Positions 12,876 through 21,673 of a stretch of 34,748 bases of DNA are shown in pieces. The stretch is from Lachnospiraceae bacterium (GTDB lineage: Bacteria; Bacillota; Clostridia; Lachnospirales; Lachnospiraceae), in contig JAGCVT010000050.1 in NCBI GenBank assembly GCA_017962225.1, forward strand, positions 1-34,748, in the 5' to 3' direction. Under the pieces are notes generated by a model. It saw nothing but the letters and a program-made list of their open reading frames with translations, did no database searches and was not told the origin of the DNA. Position 1 is the stretch's first letter. Each line of letters starts with the position of its first letter. The translations under genes were made by a program, and so were the position numbers.

Positions 12876-15800
12876 CTAATCGTCGTCTCTTATCCAGACT
12901 CTGGTCTTAAGAGCCGCGCTTGTAACTGAATCGTTTGATTTATTTGCGGTTTTGTTTGTATCCGCAGGTTTCTTGGGCGCTGCATCCGTTTCCTTAAAGT
13001 ATACGGGAGCTGCGTCTTTTCTTTCAAATACTCTGGACTGCGTCTCAGTCTGTTTTGTGCCGGAAACCGCACCGGGCTTTTTAAGAGATGCAAACGAAGG
13101 CATTTCTTTTGACGTATTTGTCTGTGCGGGAGCAGGTTTTGCTGTCTGAGGAGTTGTGGGTGCTGCAGCAGGCTTTGAAGGCGTCTGAGGGACCGTATAA
13201 GCGCTCTCGGGATTTTCATTGACATATTGTCTGATTTTTCCTTTAGGAGCGTTCTGAGCCTTTTCAGGAGCTTTCCTGGTTGCAGCTGCAACAATACCTG
13301 TCTTTTCCTCTTCCTTTTCTTTTACGGTTTCAGCCTTAATAACCTCTGCCGCTTCCTTACGCTTCTTCTCTTCCTTCTTAAGCTTGTTCTTAGCTCTGTT
13401 AGCTGCCATCTTATCCACAAACGCAAATGAAAGATGGAATCTTCTTACGGCAATATCGTAAAGGAACAAAAGAGCTCCGATTATAAGAAGAGGAATCCAG
13501 AGATTGAATCTGGCCTTTACAAATTCGGGACTGTATTTAAATACTTCATCGGGATTTTCGATAAATATACCGCCCGTGCTTGCGGCAAATTCCTCAAGCA
13601 GAGTATTCTCGGGATAAAATCTGTACTCAAGCGAATACTGCATGATTGCGGCCGTATTGATTGAGCTTACTATCTCGCCCTTATCCTTCTGCTGAACATT
13701 GATTGTATAAATACCCGTATCCTTTGTATCTATCTGAGCCTCGTATACACCGGGCTTTTTAGGATCGAGTTCGACTTCCTTGGGATTGCCTTCCTCGTCG
13801 TAAACTATCGCAATAACCTTGGTATCTGCCGAGTATTCTTCGGTGGTATACGTAATGGTAGCCTTGTTGCCGTTCTGCTCTACATTGGCATAGGTACCCT
13901 CCATACCGTTGTCTTCCGATACCAGTTTTATGATGTTATGCCATAAAAGAGGCGTATTGTCCCACTTGGAATATTCCGCGGACCATTCTCCGTTTACATC
14001 GGACGTCCAGGCCACGGTTTTGCCCAGGCCGTACTGCCAGTAAGACAGAATCGGATCGTGCTGGAACGATTCAAGCAGATCTATAGCCCTTTCCTTTTTC
14101 ATGGTTGCCACGTATCCGTATAACTGCGGCATACCGTCTTTTACGACGTCTCTTATTATCTTGTCGTTACTTGTAACTTCAGGTGTAAATACCTCGTTTA
14201 CAAGATATGTGTTGGATGCAAGGAATACTTCCTGTGCGAAAATTCTCGGGAGGTCGGTAGTTTCGTCAGAATAGAAAATACGTCCGTTGCCCTGTGTTGC
14301 CAGATCGTTTAAAAGCTGGTCGTTACAGCCGCTTCCGACTGCCACGCACGAAAGTGTGATACCTGCGTTATTGATAATTCTGATTAATCCGTCATAGCCT
14401 GTATTGTAATCCTGTCCGTCGGTAAGAAGGATAATATGCTTAATCATTGCATCGCAGTTGTTAATATCTTTTACCGCCGCCTCAAGTGCGGGATAAATAC
14501 TTGTACCGCCGCCTGAAGGAATCGAGAAAATCATCTGCTGAATCTTCTCGGGATCTTCCACGTTCTGAAGGGGTACAACTCTTGAATAAGCATCATCAAA
14601 TGCGATAACTTCGACATAATCTTCAGGTCTTAAATAATCAACGGCTGCAGCCGCGGATTTCTTAGCCAGATCAAGATATGATTCGATACCGTCGGAGGCA
14701 TCCATTGAACCCGAGTGGTCGATTACCATTGCCATAGCCATGGTGGGTATTTCGTTCTCGCCGTTGATATCCATATAAACGGGAGCCATATCTTCAAGTA
14801 TTGTATCTCTGTAACCGCCTACGGCATACGAAGACGAGCCGCCTGTCATAATCAGGCCGCCTCCGTTGTTTTTAACATATTCATTTAAAATATCGAGGAA
14901 TCCGTCGCGTAAATCAGCCTCGTAAACATCGACTAAAACTACAGCCGAATACTGCATGAGTGAAGGCATGTCAACAGGTACGGTTCCGGGAGTAACCGTA
15001 TCGTATCCGACATCTATGGTTTCAAGAATTTTCTTGTAGTTTTTAGCATTGCCTTCCTTGCCTTCAACTACGAGCAGAGGAAGCGTGGTTTCGATATTTG
15101 TATATGATGCAAATTCGTTGTTGACGGTAATTGTATCTTTTTCGGACTCTACTACAACCTTGTAGGTCTTAAGTCCTTCATCGGACTGCGTATCGGAGAA
15201 AATAAGCTGGTTGGTACCCTTCTGAAGGTGTACGTTCTGCTCTCCCTTTAAAGTACGGCCTGCGTAAAGCTTAACGGTCGCATCGCATGCCACGTTGCTT
15301 TCAACTTCGACTTCAATATTGAATTTCTCGCCGATTCCCGCCTGCGTGGGAATTGAAAGATCCGAAACGTATACTTCGTCTGAAATGTTTTCTTCTATCT
15401 TTTTAATCTCAAAAGCGCAGCCGCTTGAAATGATATCGGGTGCAACGCTTTTAAGAGAGCCTTCGTTTTCGTTACCGTCGGTAATAAGCACGATTCTTCC
15501 CGCAGAATCTTCGGGAAGCTGGGAGATAGCGATTTTAACGGCATCTTCGAGATTGGTGGCGCCTGTATTTACATCCGTCTGGAATTTGGAAAATGCCAGG
15601 TTTTCGGATACAAACTGCTCTACTCTGGTATCCTCGCCGAAAGCAATGACACCGACATTATCGTTCTTTTTCTTATTCTTGACCGATTCGTTGACAAAAG
15701 TAATAATATCCTGCCTGCTGTCTCTGACCGAATCGGAAACATCAAGAAGGTAAATTGTAGTCGTGCTCTTGCCGGTGAATTTAAGCGAAAATCCCGAAAG

Positions 15801-15959
15801 AGCGAGTATCAGAATAAGAAACAGAATTGCTCTTATTACAATCTGTCCGACTTTACTGCCTTTTTCTCTTGTAAACATGAAACGCTGCGTGATAATCAGA
15901 AACAGCGCTGCCACGGGTATTAAAAGCAAATACCACGGGTTCTCAAATGATATCGACAT
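12876..15959 (-). CDS. Membrane protein with two VWA domains flanking a GATase-like domain
   Basis: A 1027-residue protein. Two N-terminal helices (about 9-25 and 41-57) lead to a VWA domain with an intact metal-ion site (DVSDS 73-77, Thr135, Asp161 in ITDGNE). A beta-sandwich-like part (about 195-285), a Rossmann-like class I glutamine amidotransferase-type fold without a catalytic Cys (about 293-395, GGGLIMTGG) and a second VWA domain (DHSGS 414-418, Thr486 in GGGTSIYP, Asp514 in LLTDGQD) follow. After one more helix (about 819-837) comes a 190-residue cytosolic tail rich in Lys, Glu, Ala and Pro. The arrangement matches BatA/BatB-like VWA proteins found next to MoxR. It probably presents adhesive metal-binding domains outside the membrane. 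Confidence 0.85.
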   Translation of the reverse strand: MSISFENPWYLLLIPVAALFLIITQRFMFTREKGSKVGQIVIRAILFLILILALSGFSLKFTGKSTTTIYLLDVSDSVRDSRQDIITFVNESVKNKKKNDNVGVIAFGEDTRVEQFVSENLAFSKFQTDVNTGATNLEDAVKIAISQLPEDSAGRIVLITDGNENEGSLKSVAPDIISSGCAFEIKKIEENISDEVYVSDLSIPTQAGIGEKFNIEVEVESNVACDATVKLYAGRTLKGEQNVHLQKGTNQLIFSDTQSDEGLKTYKVVVESEKDTITVNNEFASYTNIETTLPLLVVEGKEGNAKNYKKILETIDVGYDTVTPGTVPVDMPSLMQYSAVVLVDVYEADLRDGFLDILNEYVKNNGGGLIMTGGSSSYAVGGYRDTILEDMAPVYMDINGENEIPTMAMAMVIDHSGSMDASDGIESYLDLAKKSAAAAVDYLRPEDYVEVIAFDDAYSRVVPLQNVEDPEKIQQMIFSIPSGGGTSIYPALEAAVKDINNCDAMIKHIILLTDGQDYNTGYDGLIRIINNAGITLSCVAVGSGCNDQLLNDLATQGNGRIFYSDETTDLPRIFAQEVFLASNTYLVNEVFTPEVTSNDKIIRDVVKDGMPQLYGYVATMKKERAIDLLESFQHDPILSYWQYGLGKTVAWTSDVNGEWSAEYSKWDNTPLLWHNIIKLVSEDNGMEGTYANVEQNGNKATITYTTEEYSADTKVIAIVYDEEGNPKEVELDPKKPGVYEAQIDTKDTGIYTINVQQKDKGEIVSSINTAAIMQYSLEYRFYPENTLLEEFAASTGGIFIENPDEVFKYSPEFVKARFNLWIPLLIIGALLFLYDIAVRRFHLSFAFVDKMAANRAKNKLKKEEKKRKEAAEVIKAETVKEKEEEKTGIVAAATRKAPEKAQNAPKGKIRQYVNENPESAYTVPQTPSKPAAAPTTPQTAKPAPAQTNTSKEMPSFASLKKPGAVSGTKQTETQSRVFERKDAAPVYFKETDAAPKKPADTNKTANKSNDSVTSAALKTRVWIRDDD

Positions 15960-15973
15960 ATCTTTCCCCTAAA

Positions 15974-17797
15974 CTATTTTCTTAAGCTGAATATCCATTC
16001 AAGCGCAAGAAGGAATAGTGAAAGTAAAATAATAAAGTTTCTTAAATTGAAAATACCTTTTACTTCGGTCACAACCTTGTCGTCGTCCGAAGAAATCATT
16101 GTGGGATGCGTATCTATCTTGCTCTCCGATACAGGGAAATTAACAGCAAAGACTTCGCTTTCCTCTTCTTCCCTTATCGTCTGGGCTATGGAATAAATAC
16201 CCATTTCCTTTGTATCGTTAAAGTTAAAGCGGTAATCGGAAAGACTTACTTCTTCTCCGTCAGGCTTTGTAACTACGGGAAGCTCTCCGTCCACATTTGT
16301 ATTTACCGCAACCGAATCACCGCAGCTGTAAACATAGTTGGTTACCATTCCGCCCTGTACGCATTCATTTACGAGGTTGTACATAAGGAGCGGGAATTCC
16401 ATATAAAGCGGGAAATCGGAATTGTGTATGTCAAATCCGAGCATTGCATATGTTCTGCCCTGGTTTTCACCTATAAAAGCTATATCATGTGTTTTTTCTT
16501 TTTCATTGCCCTGTGCCTCCAAAAAAGGAGTCGCATAATCGGGAACCTTATATGTATATGATCTTGATACCGCGAAAGAAAGTCCGTCAAGATATTTGGT
16601 AACCTTTGATTCGAGGCCGTTTACGATACATCCGTCTTCAAGGATATCGTCTATCGGAGCTATCTCATCACACTCTGTTCCGATAACGATAATATTGCCC
16701 TGTTCAGGCAGTTTGGCGGGAACCATTCCGTCAAATACATACAGATCAAAGTTCTGGGTTGCAAAATCATCAAAGCTTGCAATATCTTCGGATTTGATGA
16801 CTGAAATGCCGGGAATGATTTTTAAAGCATTCTCGAGATACATATTTCTCTGAGTCATCAGAAGAACGTTCTTTATGCTCTCGTCGGACACAACATCAAA
16901 GCAGATATTGTCGAGGTCGCATGCGTCCTTACCCGAAACCTGGGCAAAGAATACATTGTCTTCAAGTTTGATATCTTCAAAATAAACAACCGTTGAAGAT
17001 TCGGCTTCGATTTCGACTTCCTTGTTCATAACAAGGTCTTCGCCCTGGTATATCGAAACGTCTCTTTTAACAGGTTCTTTGCTGTAATTGGTAACTTTTA
17101 CGAGCACATCCAGCTGGCTGTCTTTAAAACCGTGGCTGACGTAATCAATGGAAACGTTATCCATTTCCGAATATACGTCCACGACAATCGCATCAAGGTT
17201 TTCGACATCCACCGTGCTGTCGGTGATAACAAGTGTCTGAAGACCTTTGGAGTCCATGGAAAGGGACTTTGCCATCTGTACGCCCTCTGAAGCGTCACCG
17301 GGGAAATTGCTTAACTCAAGATTCTTTATCTGATCTATTACGTCACTCTTATTCTGTGATTTGCTGGATAAAAGAATCGAGTTTCGATCCGATGTGATAA
17401 GCGATATTTCGGTACCGTTTCTGAGCTTTTTAACGTATGAAACGGCTTCGTCCTTTGCCTTGTCAAATCTGGTCTGGTTTTCATCGTACATAAAGCCCAT
17501 GCTGGCTGATGTATCGATTACTATGCAGGCTTTGCCCGAAGAAACAAGACCTGACAGAAAATAAGGGCTCGTAAGTGCTGCTATAAGCACAAGGAGCGTT
17601 ATAATCTGTAAGATCATAAGCCAGTTCTTTTTTAATTTTTCCCATGGTGTATTGGCTCTGTCGTTTTTTACCATTTCTCTCCAGAGATAGAGAGAGGCAA
17701 CTTTCTGTTCCTTAGCCTTCTGTTTCATCATGTACATGATGATAATGACCGGAACCAGTATAACGAATGCCAGAGGCCACAAATGAGTAAATTTCAT
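15974..17797 (-). CDS. BatA-like membrane VWA protein
   Basis: A 607-residue protein with the N-terminal paired helices of the BatA family (about 5-22 and 59-76, with a basic WEKLKKNWLM between) followed by a VWA domain starting CIVIDTSASMGF (DTSAS at 95-99). The rest of the metal site is weaker: the usual Thr is replaced in NFPGDASEG, while Asp193 in VITDST is kept. The central part (about 215-520) looks like beta-sandwich and Rossmann-like segments, and a last helix lies at about 584-604. It overlaps the pattern of the neighbouring 1027-residue protein and is likely its partner. It begins 28 bases after the DUF58 gene and ends 14 bases before the larger VWA gene. Confidence 0.85.
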   Translation of the reverse strand: MKFTHLWPLAFVILVPVIIIMYMMKQKAKEQKVASLYLWREMVKNDRANTPWEKLKKNWLMILQIITLLVLIAALTSPYFLSGLVSSGKACIVIDTSASMGFMYDENQTRFDKAKDEAVSYVKKLRNGTEISLITSDRNSILLSSKSQNKSDVIDQIKNLELSNFPGDASEGVQMAKSLSMDSKGLQTLVITDSTVDVENLDAIVVDVYSEMDNVSIDYVSHGFKDSQLDVLVKVTNYSKEPVKRDVSIYQGEDLVMNKEVEIEAESSTVVYFEDIKLEDNVFFAQVSGKDACDLDNICFDVVSDESIKNVLLMTQRNMYLENALKIIPGISVIKSEDIASFDDFATQNFDLYVFDGMVPAKLPEQGNIIVIGTECDEIAPIDDILEDGCIVNGLESKVTKYLDGLSFAVSRSYTYKVPDYATPFLEAQGNEKEKTHDIAFIGENQGRTYAMLGFDIHNSDFPLYMEFPLLMYNLVNECVQGGMVTNYVYSCGDSVAVNTNVDGELPVVTKPDGEEVSLSDYRFNFNDTKEMGIYSIAQTIREEEESEVFAVNFPVSESKIDTHPTMISSDDDKVVTEVKGIFNLRNFIILLSLFLLALEWIFSLRK

Positions 17798-17825
17798 TTA
17801 TATCTACCTGTCCTGAGGCTGGTTT

Positions 17826-18695
17826 TTATACTTTCTTGGCAAGCTTTGCAAGCGATGAAAAGAAAAGGCTGTCAAAGCTTTCCGATGAACAAACGCGGAT
17901 GTATGTTACGCCGTATTTCTTGCACATGTTTTCCGTATCCGTAAGGAATGTATTTAACGATTCCTTGTAGGTTTTAATAGCCGATGCGTTAAAAGACACT
18001 CTTAACTCTCCAAGGAATTCCGAATCCTGAAGATTTAATGTTCCCTCATATCTCGGATCTAATTCCTCATCGGATAAAACATGGATTAAAACCACATCCT
18101 GTTTCTTGTATTTTAAATACTTTATCGTTTCGTCAAGTTCGTCGGTGTAACCGTCCGTAATCAGAAAAGAAAGACCTCTGTTTTTGAATTCCTTTTCTTT
18201 TACGCTCTTAAAAAGATCGTTTGCGCCGCCCATCGGAGCTTCTTCGATAAACTTAATGCATCGTATAAACGCCTGCATTCCCGAATAACTTCCGGCGGTT
18301 ACAACATGATTGTCCTTAAGAGTATTGATGTAGAGTCTGTCGCCGTTTTCAAGCACGATATAACTTAACGCGCCCGCAATTCTTTTGGCGCAGACTTCCT
18401 TGGAATGCTCACCGTATTTCATCGACTCGCTGCAATCTAAGAATACCTGGAACACGCCTTCCTTTTCTTCCATGAAAAGTTTGACAAAAAGTCTGTCAAA
18501 ACGCGCATATGCGTTCCAGTCAATTCTTCTTATATCGTCTCCGAGCATGTATTCCCTGAAATCGGAAAACTCTACGGAATTACCCTTGGAATTACTCTTT
18601 CTGCCGCCGGCCTGACCGCTGGCGATATTAAGAGCGATACTCATGCGAAGCGTATGCAGTTTTTCATAAAATTCGCTGTTAAATATCTGTTCCAT
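17826..18695 (-). CDS. DUF58 protein (MoxR-associated)
   Basis: A 289-residue soluble protein with the DUF58 hallmark EFSDFREYMLGDDIRRIDWN (42-61), AYARFDRLFVKLFMEE (62-77), then a VWA-like fold with DCSES (87-91) and LITDGYTDE. DUF58 proteins are nearly always encoded beside MoxR ATPases and are thought to bridge the ATPase and VWA partners. This member lacks the N-terminal membrane helices found in longer DUF58 proteins. It starts 3 bases after the moxR-type gene stop, so translation is likely coupled. Confidence 0.92.
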   Translation of the reverse strand: MEQIFNSEFYEKLHTLRMSIALNIASGQAGGRKSNSKGNSVEFSDFREYMLGDDIRRIDWNAYARFDRLFVKLFMEEKEGVFQVFLDCSESMKYGEHSKEVCAKRIAGALSYIVLENGDRLYINTLKDNHVVTAGSYSGMQAFIRCIKFIEEAPMGGANDLFKSVKEKEFKNRGLSFLITDGYTDELDETIKYLKYKKQDVVLIHVLSDEELDPRYEGTLNLQDSEFLGELRVSFNASAIKTYKESLNTFLTDTENMCKKYGVTYIRVCSSESFDSLFFSSLAKLAKKV

Positions 18696-18698
18696 TTA

Positions 18699-19682
18699 TT
18701 ATTCCTTGGGAATACTTGATACTATCTTCTTTACTATCTGATCTGTGGTAATGCCTTCTGCAAGAGCTTCGAATGAAAGTGTTACTCTGTGACGAAGCGC
18801 GGGAAGAGCAACTGCCTCAACATCCGCAAACGAAACATTGTATCTGCCTTCAAGCATTGCTTTTGCTCTGGCTGTCTTAAAGATTGCCTGTGCAGCTCTG
18901 GGTGAAGCACCGCATGAAATGTATTTCTTGGCAATTTCATTAGCGCCGGGAACCTCGGGATGTGTACCGATTACAAGACGAAGCGCAAATGCTTCAACTT
19001 CTTCAGCCATAGGGATTTCGTTTACGTACTGTCTGATGTTCATAATGTCATCGCCGGAAAGAATGGGATTAAGCACTGTTTCTTTGTTAGTAACGGTGAT
19101 ATCCATAATCTTTTTAAGCTCCGCGAACGTAGGGAAATCAACCTGTATCTTGAACAAGAAACGGTCAAGCTGAGCTTCGGGAAGAGGATATGTACCCTCG
19201 TTCTCTATAGGGTTCTGTGTAGCAAGCACCATAAAAGGCTCGGAGAGAGGATATGTATTGTTACCTACGGTAACCGTGTGCTCCTGCATGGCTTCAAGTA
19301 AAGCCGACTGAGTCTTTGGTGTGGCACGGTTAATTTCGTCCGCAAGTAAGAGATTTGCAAATACGGGACCGGGCTGGAACTCGAATTCGTTTCTGCCCTC
19401 TTTCTTTACGATAATATCCGTACCTGTAACGTCTGCAGGCATAAGGTCGGGTGTAAACTGAATACGTGAAAAATCCAGGTCGCACACCTGAGCCAGTGCT
19501 TTTACGAGCTGTGTTTTGCCTAAGCCCGGAACACCTTCAAGAAGTACGTTACCGCCTGCTATCAAAGACAGTAAAACCTGTCTTACAACATCTTTCTGAC
19601 CTATGATTGCCTTGCCTATCTCAGCTTCGGCAGCATTCATTTTGGCAATCATTCCCTTTAATTCCTGTTCGCTTGCGTTCAT
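18699..19682 (-). CDS. MoxR-family AAA+ ATPase
   Basis: A 327-residue AAA+ protein with Walker A GVPGLGKT (50-57), Walker B LLLADEINR (111-119), sensor 1 in LATQNPIENEGTYPLPEAQ, and DRFLFKI. MoxR ATPases act as chaperones that insert metals or assemble VWA-containing complexes. Length is normal. AAAGGA precedes the ATG by 8 bases. Gene order ATPase, DUF58, VWA, VWA is the conserved Bat-type arrangement, which supports the assignment of the less conserved neighbours. Confidence 0.95.
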   Translation of the reverse strand: MNASEQELKGMIAKMNAAEAEIGKAIIGQKDVVRQVLLSLIAGGNVLLEGVPGLGKTQLVKALAQVCDLDFSRIQFTPDLMPADVTGTDIIVKKEGRNEFEFQPGPVFANLLLADEINRATPKTQSALLEAMQEHTVTVGNNTYPLSEPFMVLATQNPIENEGTYPLPEAQLDRFLFKIQVDFPTFAELKKIMDITVTNKETVLNPILSGDDIMNIRQYVNEIPMAEEVEAFALRLVIGTHPEVPGANEIAKKYISCGASPRAAQAIFKTARAKAMLEGRYNVSFADVEAVALPALRHRVTLSFEALAEGITTDQIVKKIVSSIPKE

Positions 19683-19708
19683 TTTGTTTTCCTTTCAAAA
19701 ATGATTTA

Positions 19709-21649
19709 TTAGTTCATACTTTCAAAATAATCTTTTACAACATCCTTCATACTGTCGGGGATTTTGCTGTGTTCCATGTTCTGATAAGCATCCTTGGTAT
19801 AGTTGCCTATTACTTCGCCATGGGTCTGCTTGTTGCCCGACCATACATATGAATAATCCGATGGTGTCATATTGGATTGTCCGTCCTTGTTGGCAGGTCC
19901 GGTAAGGTATTCGTTGGGATCCCAGTTATCCGGAATCATCAAAGATTCATTCGGATCAAGAGTTAAGTCTTTTTCATAACCGGTCTTTGAGCCTGTATCC
20001 CATCCGCCGCCGCCTTGATTATTGCCGTTCTGGCCGCCTTGTCCGTCCTGGCCGCCCTGACCGTCCTGACCCTGACCGCCTTGCTGGCCTCCCTGTTGTC
20101 CGTCCTGACCGCCTTGCTGGCCTCCCTGCTGTCCGTCCTGACCGCCTTGCTGTCCGCCCTGCTGTCCGCCCTGCTGGCCTCCCTGCTGTCCGTCCTGACC
20201 GCCTTGCTGACCACCTTGCTGGCCATCCTGGCCTTGCTGACCACCCTGCTGGCCGTCCTGACCCTGCTGACCGCCTTGCTGACCTCCCTGTTGGCCGCCC
20301 TGCTGGCCTCCGTTAGGATTCTGCTGGCCGCCCTGCTGGCCTCCGTTAGGATTCTGCTGGCCGCCGTTCTGGCCGCCGTTGGGATTCTGCTGGCCGCCGT
20401 TCTGTCCGCCGTTGGGATTCTGCTGGCCTCCGTTCTGGCCGCCGTTGGGGTTCTGCTGGCCGCCGTTCTGACCGCCGTTAGGATTCTGCTGACCGCCGTT
20501 CTGACCGCCATTGGGATTCTGTCCGTTGTTTCCGCCCTGATTCTGAGAAGGATTTGTGGGGTCGGGAGTTCCGTTCTGACCGTTCTGACCGCCGTTCTGT
20601 CCGTTCTGACCGTCCTGGCCCTGCTGGCCTCCCTGCTGTCCGCTCTGGCCGCCGTTCTCACCGTTCTGGCCCTGCTGACCCTTTTCACCGTTTACGTACG
20701 GATCGAGCTGCTGCTGCGCCTGAGAAGCCGTCTCATCCGAAATCTCGCCGTTTTCCTTTAATTCCTGCTGCATCTGCTCTGCGAGCTTTTCAAGTTCCTC
20801 GTCCTGATTCTTCTTGGCAAGTTCCTCGAGGTCCTTTGCTATTTCAGCCTGATCCTTCGGCTTTATTTCATCTTTCATGACAGAGTCGAGAGCATTCTGA
20901 ATAGCCTCGGCTTCTCTCTTGTTTTCATCAGGCTTTTTCTCGCCTATATAATCGTAAATCTTGTTTTCGAAACGTTCTTTTACCTTGTCAACCTCGGTTG
21001 AATTCTCGCTCTCTGCAAGTTCTTCTTTGGCTTCTTTTAACATTTCGTCAAGCTTTTCGACATCTTCCATGCTTAAGACATGAGTTTCTTTTATCTCTGC
21101 CACAAGATCTTCGAGTTCCTGTTCGGCTTCCTTTTTCTCTTCCTGAAGGATGTGATTCTCAATCGCAATATCCTTTGACTTTGCAGGTATCAAACCTGTT
21201 GTCAAAACAAACATCACGCTTAAGAAAAAGAGAATAAACGGAAGTGCCGTAAGCTTCATCGGAAATACTTTTCTCATTGAAATTCCGGAAGTCTTAACAA
21301 GCGTATCGGTCTTCTGCATATTTGAAAAAACATCATGCTTGCCCTTTAATTCCATGGAGGTAATAACTCTCTCGTTATATCCTCTGGAATCAAGTCTTAA
21401 GGCTGCTTCTCTCTTGGAAGGATAACGGATAACGGTGATAATCACACCGACAAGGATCGTTACCATGCAGAGTGCTACTCCCACGATTGTTGCACTGTAA
21501 AAAGGCACAAAAAGGGAGATAAGCTGCATCAGTCCCCAAAGCGCGAGACCGATGATTACGAAAAGAAACAGTCCTTTGATGAATTTTATGAAACAAAGTC
21601 TTTTTCTTGCTCTTTTTATGAGGTTTTCAATCTTTTTATCTATTTCCAT
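19709..21649 (-). CDS. Membrane protein with coiled coil and giant Gly/Gln/Asn repeat tail (MoxR operon)
   Basis: About 646 residues. The ATG at 21647-21649 is chosen because AAGAGGTGA lies about 8 bases upstream; a GTG three codons earlier falls inside that site. There are two N-terminal helices (about 24-46, 52-76), a third at 134-153, then a Glu/Lys-rich coiled coil (165-300), a low-complexity Gly/Gln/Asn region (about 320-540) and a conserved-looking C-terminus (SKIPDSMKDVVKDYFESM). Similar three-helix proteins with a disordered Gly/Gln tail and a final P-x-x-x-x-x-x-V-x-x-YF motif (DUF4175-like) occur in MoxR/VWA operons. The repeat is built from 33-bp units at 20288-20518 and shorter GGQ/DGQ units at about 20030-20287. 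Confidence 0.8.
   Translation of the reverse strand: MEIDKKIENLIKRARKRLCFIKFIKGLFLFVIIGLALWGLMQLISLFVPFYSATIVGVALCMVTILVGVIITVIRYPSKREAALRLDSRGYNERVITSMELKGKHDVFSNMQKTDTLVKTSGISMRKVFPMKLTALPFILFFLSVMFVLTTGLIPAKSKDIAIENHILQEEKKEAEQELEDLVAEIKETHVLSMEDVEKLDEMLKEAKEELAESENSTEVDKVKERFENKIYDYIGEKKPDENKREAEAIQNALDSVMKDEIKPKDQAEIAKDLEELAKKNQDEELEKLAEQMQQELKENGEISDETASQAQQQLDPYVNGEKGQQGQNGENGGQSGQQGGQQGQDGQNGQNGGQNGQNGTPDPTNPSQNQGGNNGQNPNGGQNGGQQNPNGGQNGGQQNPNGGQNGGQQNPNGGQNGGQQNPNGGQNGGQQNPNGGQQGGQQNPNGGQQGGQQGGQQGGQQGQDGQQGGQQGQDGQQGGQQGGQDGQQGGQQGGQQGGQQGGQDGQQGGQQGGQDGQQGGQQGGQGQDGQGGQDGQGGQNGNNQGGGGWDTGSKTGYEKDLTLDPNESLMIPDNWDPNEYLTGPANKDGQSNMTPSDYSYVWSGNKQTHGEVIGNYTKDAYQNMEHSKIPDSMKDVVKDYFESMN
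20030..20518 (-). repeat. In-frame tandem repeats encoding the Gly/Gln/Asn tail
   Basis: At 20288-20518 seven 33-bp units encode NPNGGQNGGQQ (five copies) and NPNGGQQGGQQ (two copies). From about 20030 to 20287 shorter GGQ, GGQQ and GQDGQ units continue. All periods are multiples of three, so gain or loss of units would keep the frame. The repeats leave several other frames open on both strands, which are not genes. There are no unique spacers, so this is not a CRISPR array. Confidence 0.9.
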
Positions 21650-21673
21650 GAAAATCACCTCTTTTCGAAAAAA

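Noticed and set aside
20288-20518. Regular 33-bp repeats that could suggest a CRISPR array
   Set aside because: The units are directly adjacent with no unique spacers and encode an exact 11-residue period in a real gene.
19963-20761. Long Arg-rich, Leu/Ala-rich and Pro/Arg-rich open frames on both strands over the repeat
   Set aside because: They are by-products of a stop-free in-frame repeat; none has a ribosome-binding site and their composition follows directly from the GGQ/NPNGG codons of the true gene.
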